64,000 nucleotides of DNA. It comes from Flavobacterium sp. N502540. Lineage in GTDB: Bacteria; Bacteroidota; Bacteroidia; Flavobacteriales; Flavobacteriaceae. Within the stretch, counting starts at the first letter, position 1. The number at the start of each line of letters is the position of its first letter. This document shows positions 16,450-24,076 of this stretch, piece after piece. The stretch lies in the NCBI RefSeq assembly GCF_025947365.1, contig NZ_CP110012.1, forward strand, positions 2,480,001-2,544,000. Reading direction: 5' to 3'. Below the pieces are notes generated by a model, which saw only the letters and a list, made by a program, of their open reading frames with translations, made no database searches and was not told where the DNA came from. The position numbers were made by a program, and so were the translations under genes.

Positions 16450-17682
16450 ATGGCAAAAGTAGTATTAGAATGTTCGTTTTGTGGAAGAAAAAAGCCAGAA
16501 ACTAATTTATTGATTGCAGGTATCAATGCACATATCTGTGATAAGTGTATCGAACAGGCACATGGAATTGTATTAGAAGAATTAAAATCTAGTGGAAGCG
16601 CAAAACTTGTTGGGGATTTAATTTTAAAGAAACCAAAAGAAATCAGAGCTTTCTTAGATCAATATGTTATTGGCCAGGATCAGACTAAAAAAGTAATGTC
16701 GGTTGCCGTTTACAATCACTACAAACGTTTAATGCAACAGCAATTAGACGATGAAGTTGAGATTGAAAAAAGTAACATCATCATGGTGGGACAAACCGGA
16801 ACAGGAAAAACGCTGGTAGCAAAAACAATTGCTAAAATGTTAGATGTTCCTTTGGCTATCGTTGATGCGACCGTACTTACTGAGGCAGGTTATGTAGGAG
16901 AAGATGTTGAAAGTATTTTAACACGTTTGTTGCAAGCTGCCGATTATGATGTAACCAAAGCCGAAAGAGGAATCGTTTTTATTGACGAGATTGATAAAAT
17001 TGCCCGTAAGAGCGATAATCCGTCTATTACGCGTGACGTTTCCGGTGAAGGAGTGCAACAGGCTTTATTGAAACTGCTTGAAGGAACAGTTGTAAACGTG
17101 CCGCCAAAAGGAGGACGTAAACACCCAGACCAGAAATTTGTGGAAGTAAATACTCAAAACATCCTGTTTATTGCTGGAGGTGCTTTTGATGGTGTTGAGC
17201 GTATCATTTCTAAACGTTTGAACCGTCAGGCAGTTGGATATTCGACTTCTAAAAATGTAGACAATATCGATAAAGACAATTTATTGCAATACATTATTCC
17301 AAAAGATATTAAAGATTTTGGATTGATTCCTGAGATTATTGGACGTTTACCGGTTTTAACGCACATGGATCCTTTAGACAAAGAAACCTTGCGTGCAATT
17401 TTGACACAGCCTAAAAATGCTTTGGTAAAACAATACCAAAAGTTATTCTTAATGGATGAAGTTGAATTCACCATTACAGATGAGGCATTAGATTTTATTG
17501 TAGACAAAGCATTAGAGTACAAATTAGGAGCACGTGGATTGCGTTCGTTATGCGAAGCAATCTTAACTGATGCGATGTACGAATTGCCAAGTTCAGACGA
17601 TAAAGTTTTAAGTATTGATAAAGATTATGCAAAACATACTTTGAATAAAAATCTATTGAAACGTATGGAAATCGCTTCGTAA
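16450..17682 (+). CDS. clpX: ClpX, ATP-dependent unfoldase subunit of ClpXP
   Basis: ClpX (410 aa) is the AAA+ hexamer that recognises, unfolds and translocates substrates into ClpP. The N-terminal zinc-binding domain has Cys8, Cys11, Cys30 and Cys33. Walker A GQTGTGKT is at 114-121 and Walker [12 protein letters not shown] around 176-186. The ClpP-docking IGF-type loop is not obvious by eye. The C-terminal [16 protein letters not shown] and the terminator after it are repeated almost exactly about 2.8 kb downstream, marking the left boundary of a probable inserted cassette. The gene itself is complete. Confidence 0.97.
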   Translation: MAKVVLECSFCGRKKPETNLLIAGINAHICDKCIEQAHGIVLEELKSSGSAKLVGDLILKKPKEIRAFLDQYVIGQDQTKKVMSVAVYNHYKRLMQQQLDDEVEIEKSNIIMVGQTGTGKTLVAKTIAKMLDVPLAIVDATVLTEAGYVGEDVESILTRLLQAADYDVTKAERGIVFIDEIDKIARKSDNPSITRDVSGEGVQQALLKLLEGTVVNVPPKGGRKHPDQKFVEVNTQNILFIAGGAFDGVERIISKRLNRQAVGYSTSKNVDNIDKDNLLQYIIPKDIKDFGLIPEIIGRLPVLTHMDPLDKETLRAILTQPKNALVKQYQKLFLMDEVEFTITDEALDFIVDKALEYKLGARGLRSLCEAILTDAMYELPSSDDKVLSIDKDYAKHTLNKNLLKRMEIAS

Positions 17683-17745
17683 GTTTCTGTAATAAGATTT
17701 AATAATTTAGAAAAAACCTGCTCGTTAGTTCGAGCAGGTTTTTTT
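17606..17745 (+). repeat. Direct repeat copy 1: clpX 3' end, stop and terminator
   Basis: This segment aligns without gaps to 20399-20538 at an offset of 2793 bases. From 17631 to 17745 I count only four differences in 115 bases, all transitions; the preceding 25 bases carry about six more. This is the copy inside the intact clpX gene. Confidence 0.9.
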
Positions 17746-17747
17746 TT
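17715..17747 (+). terminator. Terminator of clpX
   Basis: A 10-bp stem AACCTGCTCG / CGAGCAGGTT with loop TTAGTT is followed by about nine T. It is part of the duplicated segment. Confidence 0.9.
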
Positions 17748-17826
17748 GTAAAATAAAACTTATATTTAAAGTCGTTTATAAGTTGTTAATATAATATTTT
17801 TCTTATATTTATAGAAATATATTTGT

Positions 17827-19014
17827 ATGAAAAATATTAAAAAAATGGCAATCCTCTTAATGGTTTTAGGAGTTGCAGTGTTAACAGGTTGTTGTGCTTC
17901 AGAAGAAGCAGGAAGCGAACAAAAAATAGAGCAATCTATTAAGGTTAGTCAAGCGAGGGTTTGGTTTGAACAGTATCAATCAAAAGTAAAAATTGATTCG
18001 TCGTTTAAAAGTCAGGTTTATAATTGGGATAGTGCAATCACGGAAACTTTTGAAAATAGGACTGAGGCAATTGTAGTTCCCGTTAGAGATAATAATCTGA
18101 GTGATGCTTATATAGGACAGAAAGTATTGTATTTATACCCTTTAGAAAATAAAAAGGAATTTTCGGCTACATTATATGAGATACTCCCTTTATCAGAATC
18201 TTTAGAAAAAATAAAAACTTCAGCGGATTTAGTTAACTTTAATGGGTATATCATTGTCTGGGATTTAGAAAAGGGATTTGTAAATGGGGCAAAATTTGAA
18301 AACTCCAATACGACAGCAGCGCTAACAGGACTTAGGGTAATCTCTTCGGAGGAGTCAGAACGGCTCAATAAATCGACTGCTAAGTCAGATTCAGATCCTT
18401 TTGAATTGGATGAAGTGATCATTCGCAGAGAAAAATCCGAGAATAAGCAGGAATATGGAGGAGGAGCTTATGGAGGAAGTCTAAAATCAGGATCGAAAGG
18501 TAATAGTCCAAAGGGATATGTAAAGTCTCCCGGAGGTGGAGGAAGTAGTAGTTCTACAGGATCAACGGTAACTAAAGTTATTCCGCCTAGCTGTGAGAGT
18601 TTTAATTTTACGTCGAAAAAAGGGGCTAATTGGCAAGTAGCGATGGTCAAAAATATTAATTTTAGAGTTATAGGATTGAGCCCAAAAGGAATTGAAATAT
18701 TGCATGTTCTTAGTTATCCACAAGCAATATATTTTGGTACGCCAACAAATATACAGGTGGGTAATACAGATATGACACCTGGAATTGCGGCAAATGTTTC
18801 TGCTCGGGCACTTCAACAATCAATGCAGGACGTAATAGATAAATATGGAGGAACAGACGTGTCAGATTTGATACTTGATCGATATTTTAGAGAGAGATTA
18901 GTACACAATTATCCTCTTTACGTTAGTGGAGGCAGGGTAAATTTTAATTCAACTGAAAAACTTCCCGCGACTAATTATAAAACAAATACATGGACTTCAG
19001 GAAACTGTAATTAA
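17827..19014 (+). CDS. Lipoprotein with Gly/Ser linker and separate C-terminal domain, unknown function (possible effector)
   Basis: The 395-aa product has a lipoprotein signal with lipobox LTGC (Cys22). Residues 40-180 form an N-terminal domain with WFEQYQSKVKIDSSF and a run of beta strands. A DELDEVIIRRE-like segment near 197-205 is followed by a low-complexity Gly/Ser/Lys linker (about 210-250) and a C-terminal domain of about 145 aa containing two cysteines (at KVIPPSCESF and at the extreme C-terminus, SGNCN). An anchored N-terminal module, flexible linker and distinct C-terminal domain resembles polymorphic-toxin layout, but I recognise no toxin fold. It is the first gene of the cassette between the two clpX-end repeats. 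Function is inference only. Confidence 0.75.
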   Translation: MKNIKKMAILLMVLGVAVLTGCCASEEAGSEQKIEQSIKVSQARVWFEQYQSKVKIDSSFKSQVYNWDSAITETFENRTEAIVVPVRDNNLSDAYIGQKVLYLYPLENKKEFSATLYEILPLSESLEKIKTSADLVNFNGYIIVWDLEKGFVNGAKFENSNTTAALTGLRVISSEESERLNKSTAKSDSDPFELDEVIIRREKSENKQEYGGGAYGGSLKSGSKGNSPKGYVKSPGGGGSSSSTGSTVTKVIPPSCESFNFTSKKGANWQVAMVKNINFRVIGLSPKGIEILHVLSYPQAIYFGTPTNIQVGNTDMTPGIAANVSARALQQSMQDVIDKYGGTDVSDLILDRYFRERLVHNYPLYVSGGRVNFNSTEKLPATNYKTNTWTSGNCN

Positions 19015-19032
19015 CTATTTAAATCGATTAAT

Positions 19033-19626
19033 ATGATTGAAAAGGTTTTAAAAAATGTAGTTTATTTATTCTATCCGCGAAATATATGTGCCTTTACAGA
19101 AAAAGACATTTATTTTATTTCCGAGGAGTATAAGAGATTATTTCAAACAATAAATGATTTTAATAGTGAAGAGGGTAAAGTTTTTAGGAAGAGAATTGTT
19201 GCAGAGTTTGAACACGATTACACATTAAATAAATTAAATGATCACACCTTGTTTGATTTAGGGGATAGATGCATGACTTTTAATGTGAGTATAATCGAGG
19301 ATGGTGAGTTATATACAATATCATTATTTATTAGTATTATAGTCCCATATTATGTAATTAAAGTTCAAAAAAATATAATTGACTTGTATTTCTCCAAATC
19401 AGAAATAACTAATTTAGAAGAAAAAAATATAGAAAGAAGAACTATAAATGAATTAGTTATGGATATTGAAACAGTAATTGAGGATAAATTTTTGTACAAA
19501 AAATTTCCAAAAGAAATACTTAATTCAGTTGTTGAAGATATTAGTTTTCAAGATACAGAGTTTGGCTGTTTTACGATGTTTATTGCTTTTTTTAATAATG
19601 TAATTATCAAAGAAAATGAAAAGTGA
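19033..19626 (+). CDS. Unknown acidic cytoplasmic protein, immunity-like position
   Basis: The 197-aa protein has no signal peptide. It has a central hydrophobic beta segment (YTISLFISIIVPYYVIKV, about 97-114) and is rich in Glu, Asp, Ile and Phe. I do not recognise a family. It starts 18 bases after the lipoprotein gene and overlaps the next gene by 11 bases, so it is part of the same transcript. Its codons are strongly A/T-biased even for this genome. A small acidic protein directly downstream of a multidomain lipoprotein is where an immunity protein would be expected; that is a hypothesis, not a match. Confidence 0.65.
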   Translation: MIEKVLKNVVYLFYPRNICAFTEKDIYFISEEYKRLFQTINDFNSEEGKVFRKRIVAEFEHDYTLNKLNDHTLFDLGDRCMTFNVSIIEDGELYTISLFISIIVPYYVIKVQKNIIDLYFSKSEITNLEEKNIERRTINELVMDIETVIEDKFLYKKFPKEILNSVVEDISFQDTEFGCFTMFIAFFNNVIIKENEK

Positions 19627-19810
19627 TTTTTTAATATTTCTGACAATTACCGGCTTATTGTTAATTTTTCTTTACTTCTTCGAGTACAATTTTAATTTTT
19701 GTATTTCCAATACATTTTATCTTGTAAGTTATTTTTTCCCTGTTTTATTAGTGTTTCTATTAGGGTTTGTATATTATTTGATAAAGTTTATAAAAAAGAA
19801 GAGAAAGTAA
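19616..19810 (+). CDS. Small two-helix membrane protein, unknown
   Basis: The 64-aa product has two hydrophobic helices (about 5-24 and 34-57) and a basic tail (KFIKKKRK), a plausible inner membrane protein with a cytoplasmic C-terminus. It overlaps the upstream gene by 11 bases, supporting translation by coupling. Its TAA stop is the only stop separating it from the downstream 181-aa reading frame, which lies in the same frame. No homologous family is recognised. Confidence 0.55.
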   Translation: MKSDFLIFLTITGLLLIFLYFFEYNFNFCISNTFYLVSYFFPVLLVFLLGFVYYLIKFIKKKRK

Positions 19811-19849
19811 AAAAACAAATTTAAAAATACGAGAGCATACTTCATTTTT

Positions 19850-20395
19850 TTGTTTTTCTCTTTATTCGCCAATGTTGCTACTGGTCAAACAAGCAGCAAA
19901 GTTGATAACGAAGATTATGAGGTAATAAATCAAATAACAAATAGTTTAATAGAGGGTAGAAAACAGTTATATGTAAAGGATAACGATACAGCTGTAGGTC
20001 TTTATGCAAAGAGTCTGGTATTTAAAGATCAAAAAAGATTCTTCACTAAAAAAGCTTTTGAAGAGTACTTTTATACACCAATAGATTCTGTAAAAATAAA
20101 AAAGTTAATTAAATCAATGAACTTTGAATACTTAGCCAATCAAAAGAGAAAAGAAGTAAATTGGAATTTAAGTAAATTCAAATATCCTTTTATAAAATAT
20201 AGTGAATCGACACCTTATGAAACTATTAGGTTTAGTGCCTCACCTCCAATCTATTCCAAAGACAAAAAAGTGGTTTTTATTTTTTTTAGTAGCGCCTGTA
20301 ATTATGACGGATGTGGCGCCACTACAGTAAAAGTTTATAAGAAAGTCCATAATAAATGGGTTTGGTATCTAAACTTTCCAATTACTTTAAGTTAA
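19850..20395 (+). CDS. Exported protein of unknown function with unclear start codon
   Basis: The 181-aa frame is counted from TTG at 19850, but a much better signal peptide appears if reading starts at ACG 19829: RAYFIFLFFSLFANVATGQ. ATT at 19844 is another option. No ATG or GTG lies between the upstream TAA (19808) and TTG 19850. So either the gene uses a rare start or its original ATG has mutated. The mature part is Lys/Phe/Tyr-rich with two close cysteines (SSACNYDGCGATTV) and ends WVWYLNFPITLS. The stop lies 3 bases before the second clpX-end repeat. No family is recognised. Confidence 0.55.
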   Translation: MFFSLFANVATGQTSSKVDNEDYEVINQITNSLIEGRKQLYVKDNDTAVGLYAKSLVFKDQKRFFTKKAFEEYFYTPIDSVKIKKLIKSMNFEYLANQKRKEVNWNLSKFKYPFIKYSESTPYETIRFSASPPIYSKDKKVVFIFFSSACNYDGCGATTVKVYKKVHNKWVWYLNFPITLS

Positions 20396-20398
20396 TAT

Positions 20399-20538
20399 TT
20401 TTAAGTATTGGTAAAATTTTTATAAAACATACTTTGAATAAAAATCTATTGAAACGTATGGAAATTGCTTCGTAAGTTTCTATAGTAAGATTTAATAATT
20501 TAGAAAAAACCTGTTCGTTAGTTCGAGCAGGTTTTTTT
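20399..20538 (+). repeat. Direct repeat copy 2: displaced clpX 3' end with terminator
   Basis: The segment is homologous to 17606-17745. In the clpX frame it still reads [16 protein letters not shown] followed by TAA, preceded by a diverged FLSIGKIFI in place of VLSIDKDYA. Nothing upstream (before 20399) resembles clpX, so this is a fragment, not a second gene. All differences in its last 115 bases are transitions, suggesting it derives from another strain's clpX or has drifted since duplication. Confidence 0.9.
20508..20538 (+). terminator. Second copy of the clpX terminator
   Basis: The stem AACCTGTTCG / CGAGCAGGTT (one G-T wobble relative to the first copy), loop TTAGTT and about seven T now terminate the cassette transcript. 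Confidence 0.8.
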
Positions 20539-20576
20539 ATGCAGGATAACAACTTCATAACTTAGTCTGTCTTGGG

Positions 20577-20667
20577 TTTTTTCTTACATTTAAAAAAGTA
20601 TATTTGTATGAAATGGATACGCTGGTTAGATTAATTGGCGATTGTGTTAATTACTAGTTATAATTGA
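20577..20667 (+). pseudogene. Probable remnant of a second lipoprotein gene start
   Basis: Bases 20577-20613 match 17796-17832, the region just before and including the start of the 17827 lipoprotein gene, with about four differences in 37, including the shared TATATTTGTATGAAA. The reading frame from ATG 20608 stops after eight codons (MKWIRWLD). Ignoring that stop, it continues LAIVLITSYN, which resembles a decayed signal peptide, and stops again at 20665. It looks like the start of a homologous gene left behind and degraded. The match is short, so confidence is moderate to low. Confidence 0.4.
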
Positions 20668-20723
20668 GAACTATTTGATTGACATTGTCCTGAAAATATC
20701 ATCTTAATTAAACATAACCGACT

Positions 20724-21245
20724 ATGAGTAAAGTACTAATTATTTTAATCGTTTTTTTTACGGTGAGATTTGTATCGCTTGCAATATCTCTTGCAAATGA
20801 GAAAAGATTAAAAGCTGAGGGAGCAATACAATTTGGAAGACTAAACTCCTTTTTTCTATCAGTAACCCACTTTCTGTTTTACGTGTTTTCATTTTATGAA
20901 GCTTATATACAGAAAATAACGTTCAATACTTATAGTAAATACGGACTTTGTCTTATGATCTTTGGGTATACAATGCTTTTTTTTATTATGTATCAGTTAA
21001 GAGCAATATGGACTGTGAAAATATACATTGCTCCTAATCACAAAGTAGTCCGATCATTTTTGTTTCGAACGATACGACATCCAAATTACTTTTTAAACAT
21101 CATTCCTGAGCTTGTGGGAGTTGCCTTATTGTGTAATGCATGGAAGACATTAACATACATTTTTCCTTTATATCTGGTCATTTTAGTGATTCGGATTATT
21201 CAGGAAGAAGCTGCGATGAAAAGAATAAATAAAGACAATTTGTAA
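20724..21245 (+). CDS. Isoprenylcysteine carboxyl methyltransferase-like membrane protein
   Basis: The 173-aa protein has about four or five membrane helices and the ICMT/phospholipid methyltransferase signature near its C-terminus: IRHPNYFLNIIPELVGVALL (about 128-147), followed by a conserved Glu pair (QEEAAMKRI). This family uses S-adenosylmethionine and includes YpbQ-type proteins of unknown substrate in bacteria. The C-terminus after EEAAMKR is rather short, so slight truncation is possible. It lies outside the cassette repeat, preceded by a 185-base spacer without an obvious promoter. Confidence 0.8.
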   Translation: MSKVLIILIVFFTVRFVSLAISLANEKRLKAEGAIQFGRLNSFFLSVTHFLFYVFSFYEAYIQKITFNTYSKYGLCLMIFGYTMLFFIMYQLRAIWTVKIYIAPNHKVVRSFLFRTIRHPNYFLNIIPELVGVALLCNAWKTLTYIFPLYLVILVIRIIQEEAAMKRINKDNL

Positions 21246-21390
21246 ATGGATCAGATTTATATCCTTTTTATTTATTCTTATAAAAAGGATTAAAGAGTGT
21301 AAAATTTGTTTGTTGTAATAAATGATAACTAAAGGTTTAAAAAAATTTAGCGTATTTACATTGTCCTGTTTTTTTGGTGTTTTGAAAAAT

Positions 21391-21480
21391 GAACCTTCTA
21401 TAATAGCCCTGATCGAAACAGCATCCTTTTGCTCTGGGGTTTAGAGCAAAAGATACAGTGAAGAGCAGGACTGGAGGTTC
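21391..21480 (+). ncRNA. Structured RNA-like element, Flavo-1-like (copy A)
   Basis: Nested pairing is visible: an outer 8-bp stem GAACCTTC / GGAGGTTC (21391-21398 with 21473-21480, one G-T), a middle CCTG / CAGG pairing, and an inner 10-bp hairpin CTTTTGCTCT / AGAGCAAAAG. The flanking single-stranded words (GATCGAAACAGCATCC and GATACAGTGAAGAGCAGG) are shared with a second copy on the other strand at 26596-26661 although the hairpin sequence differs, which is the mark of a conserved structured RNA. It resembles the Flavo-1 motif class of Bacteroidota as I remember it; this was not verified. Function unknown. Confidence 0.55.
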
Positions 21481-21513
21481 TTTTGAAAATGAAAGTTGCT
21501 GCTCCTGAAAAAA

Positions 21514-22479
21514 TCACTGCACCCTAAACTTCTCCCGATACTCAATAGGTTTCATGCCTACCATTTTATAAAAAACTTTCCTAAAGGCTTTCGGATCATT
21601 ATAGCCCGTTTTCTCAATAATTTCAGAAATCGAAAGCTGTGTTTGTTCCAGATATTTCTTTGAGCTTTCGACTCTTATATTTTGCAGGTATTCAATAGGC
21701 GGGATGCCGGTGACCTGTTTGAAGCGTCGCGTCATATTACGGGTACTGGTAGGAATGTCTTTGGTGATTTCTTCCAGTTTTTCGATCGTATGGTACTGAC
21801 TTTCTATTTTTTGCTGCAGCATGGCGACCAAAGTATCATTGTGCAAATGGTTGGGTCTAAAGGTGCTGAAATAACTCTGCTTGTATCGGTTTAGGTCGAT
21901 CGAAAAAATCTTTGCAATCTGAACTGCAATCTCATTTCCACAGTATTTCTGAACCAAAAGAATCAACAGGTGAAACGTTGAGGTAGAGCCTCCACTTGTA
22001 TATAAACTACCGTCGGCCGTTAAAGTTTCTTCAGGCTTCAATTTTACGAGCGGGAACGCTTTGGTAAAAGCACTGCAGGCATCGACATGAGTTGTGGCCA
22101 ACTTTTCGTTAAGCAAACCGGAGGCGGCAAATAAAAAGGCACCCGTACAAAAACTGGCCAGTTCGGCACCGGATTGATGGTGCTTTTTCAGCCAGGGAAT
22201 AAAGTTTTTGTTTTTTGCGATCATTTCGCTCATATTATCCGTAGTAAAAGCCGGAATCAGAATAAGTTCAAGGGGGACTATAGAATCTTCAATCGGATTT
22301 ACTTTATAACCGAACAAATTTGCTTCTTTGATCTGTTCTGCCAATTGAAATACCATAATCTCAAAAGGCTTTTCGTCGTCTTTAGCAAGTTTGTTGGCGG
22401 TTTCAAAAACTTCTAAAATAGCAGCTATACTTAGTAATTTATAGTCGTGCGGAACAATTAATCCTACTTTCTTAGTCAT
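21514..22479 (-). CDS. GlxA family transcriptional regulator (DJ-1/PfpI plus AraC HTH)
   Basis: The 321-aa protein has an N-terminal DJ-1/PfpI-like domain (about 3-190; AELASFCTGAFLFAASGLL carries the Cys of the nucleophile elbow position) and a C-terminal AraC-type double HTH (about 215-318; MTRRFKQVTGIPPIEYLQN and AFRKVFYKMVGMKPIEYREK). Such regulators usually control a neighbouring metabolic cluster. It faces away from five plus-strand SRPBCC/VOC genes, which are likely targets. TACTTTTG on the minus strand (22513-22520) fits a -7 promoter element. Confidence 0.9.
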   Translation of the reverse strand: MTKKVGLIVPHDYKLLSIAAILEVFETANKLAKDDEKPFEIMVFQLAEQIKEANLFGYKVNPIEDSIVPLELILIPAFTTDNMSEMIAKNKNFIPWLKKHHQSGAELASFCTGAFLFAASGLLNEKLATTHVDACSAFTKAFPLVKLKPEETLTADGSLYTSGGSTSTFHLLILLVQKYCGNEIAVQIAKIFSIDLNRYKQSYFSTFRPNHLHNDTLVAMLQQKIESQYHTIEKLEEITKDIPTSTRNMTRRFKQVTGIPPIEYLQNIRVESSKKYLEQTQLSISEIIEKTGYNDPKAFRKVFYKMVGMKPIEYREKFRVQ

Positions 22480-22648
22480 GATTGCATTGGTTTTTGGAAA
22501 AATGATAGGTTACAAAAGTAAGTATTTTGTCTTAAATGACCCTAAAAATGACTTTTAATGTAACTTAAAGCTAATCTTAAAAAATTAAATTTGCTTTAAA
22601 TAATTTGTAATTTTATAAAGAAAGATCTTTGATTTTAATAAATAAACA

Positions 22649-23053
22649 ATGATAACGGTACAAAACACAATTAACGCAGCTGTAAACAAAGTCTGGGAGT
22701 TTTGGACAGCGCCGGAACATATAGTAAAATGGAGTTTTGGTTCTCCGGACTGGTACACTCCTTATGTCGAAAATGATTTGAAGGCTGGAGGTAAATTCAA
22801 ATATACGATGGCTGCGAAAGACGGAACTGCCTCTTTTGATTTTGAAGGAGTTTATATCCGGGTAGAAACTTTTGAATTAATAGAGTATAAACTATCCGAT
22901 AACAGAACAGGAAGTGTTCTCTTTGAAGAAAGTGGTGAAAAAGTAATTCTCACAGAAGTATTTCAACCCGAAACAGAAAACCCTGAAAACATGCAGCAGC
23001 AATGGTGCCAGGCCGTGATTGACTGTTTTAAAGAGTATGTCGAAAATAACTAG
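22649..23053 (+). CDS. SRPBCC (AHSA1-like) protein, tandem copy 1
   Basis: This 134-aa START/Bet v1-fold protein of the AHSA1 group has the opening ITVQNTINAAVNKVWEFWTA typical of the family and a hydrophobic ligand-cavity pattern. The next gene is a clear paralogue: the first 60 residues differ at only about a dozen positions. Members bind small hydrophobic ligands or act as co-chaperones; no ligand can be assigned. It is the first gene downstream of the divergent GlxA-type regulator. Confidence 0.88.
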   Translation: MITVQNTINAAVNKVWEFWTAPEHIVKWSFGSPDWYTPYVENDLKAGGKFKYTMAAKDGTASFDFEGVYIRVETFELIEYKLSDNRTGSVLFEESGEKVILTEVFQPETENPENMQQQWCQAVIDCFKEYVENN

Positions 23054-23107
23054 ACAAAAAACAAAACAAGAACCAATTTTAAAAATATAATTAAAAACAG
23101 AAACAAA

Positions 23108-23512
23108 ATGATAACAGTACAAAACACAATTAACGCATCAGTAGACAAAGTTTGGGAATTTTGGACGGCACCGGAACACATTACAAAATGGAATTTTGCT
23201 TCACCGGACTGGCATACGCCTTACGCGGAAAATGATTTAAGAGAAGGAGGAAAATTTACATCGACTATGGCTGCAAAAGACGGCAGTATGAGTTTTGATT
23301 TTGGAGGGGAGTACACTTTGGTAGAAAAAAATAAAGCTATTGAATACATTTTAGACGATGGAAGAAAAGTTGAAATTACTTTTAAAGAAACGCCAAGCGG
23401 AGTTGAGGTAATTGAAAAATTTGATCCCGAAACAGAAAATCCTGAAGAAATGCAGCGTGGAGGTTGGCAAGCCATCATGGATAATTTTAAAAGTTATGCC
23501 GAAAGCAATTAA
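23108..23512 (+). CDS. SRPBCC (AHSA1-like) protein, tandem copy 2
   Basis: This 134-aa paralogue of the preceding gene has the same length and starts identically (MITVQNTINA). The N-terminal halves are close (WEFWTAPEHI, SPDWHTPYAEND, TMAAKDG), while the middle beta strands (about 70-110) have diverged and the tail FDPETENPEEMQ is again conserved. That pattern fits tandem duplication followed by change in the ligand-facing region. It starts 54 bases after copy 1, in the same transcription unit. Confidence 0.88.
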   Translation: MITVQNTINASVDKVWEFWTAPEHITKWNFASPDWHTPYAENDLREGGKFTSTMAAKDGSMSFDFGGEYTLVEKNKAIEYILDDGRKVEITFKETPSGVEVIEKFDPETENPEEMQRGGWQAIMDNFKSYAESN

Positions 23513-23668
23513 TTTCTTTTAAGGTTTAGAGCAGCAAAGGGAACAGATTTTGGTAATTTTTGAAGGGATGCTATAAACTTAAAGAAACTTTGTATGGCGG
23601 TGTCTCTCAGTAAATAATAAGCTTAATTTAAATCACACGGATAGAATTTAATTTTAAAAAAAGTTAGG

Positions 23669-24076
23669 ATGACAAAGCAAGTATGGCTGAATTTGCCGGT
23701 AAAAGAGGTGGCAAAATCAAAAGCTTTTTTTTCGGAAATAGGATTCTCTTTTAATGAAGAACACGACACACCAAAGTCAACTTGTATGGTGATTGGAGAA
23801 GGAAAATTTGTAGTAATGCTTTTTGAAGAAAAATTGTTTGTCAGTTTTTCTCATAATCAATTGACAGATACTAAAACAAGTACGGAATTTCTGATCTCGA
23901 TTGATGCTGAAAGTGTTGCGGAAGTAGATGAACTGGCAAGGAAAGTCAAAGAAGCGGGAGGAACTATTTTTGCTCCGCCGTCAGAAAGTCAGGGATGGAT
24001 GTACGGCTGTGGATTTGCAGATTTAGACGGTCATCGCTGGAATGTTCTATTTATGGATTTTAGTAAACTATCATGA
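23669..24076 (+). CDS. VOC (glyoxalase-like) family protein
   Basis: The 135-aa single-module vicinal oxygen chelate protein has the usual opening QVWLNLPVKEVAKSKAFFSE and ending GCGFADLDGHRWNVLFMD, where the terminal acidic/His positions normally bind metal. It is the VOC subgroup often encoded with SRPBCC proteins; no substrate can be assigned. Its TGA stop overlaps the ATG of the next SRPBCC gene by four bases (ATGA), so the two are translationally coupled. A 156-base spacer separates it from the tandem SRPBCC pair. Confidence 0.88.
   Translation: MTKQVWLNLPVKEVAKSKAFFSEIGFSFNEEHDTPKSTCMVIGEGKFVVMLFEEKLFVSFSHNQLTDTKTSTEFLISIDAESVAEVDELARKVKEAGGTIFAPPSESQGWMYGCGFADLDGHRWNVLFMDFSKLS

Noticed and set aside
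17818..17825. TATATTTG just before the lipoprotein start as a promoter -7 element
   Set aside because: It ends one base before the ATG, so transcription would begin within the coding region, and no TTG lies at proper spacing.
17606..20538. Classical integrative element with attL/attR
   Set aside because: No integrase, excisionase or transfer gene lies between the repeats; the 140-bp imperfect homology fits recombination better than a short att core, though a decayed element cannot be excluded.
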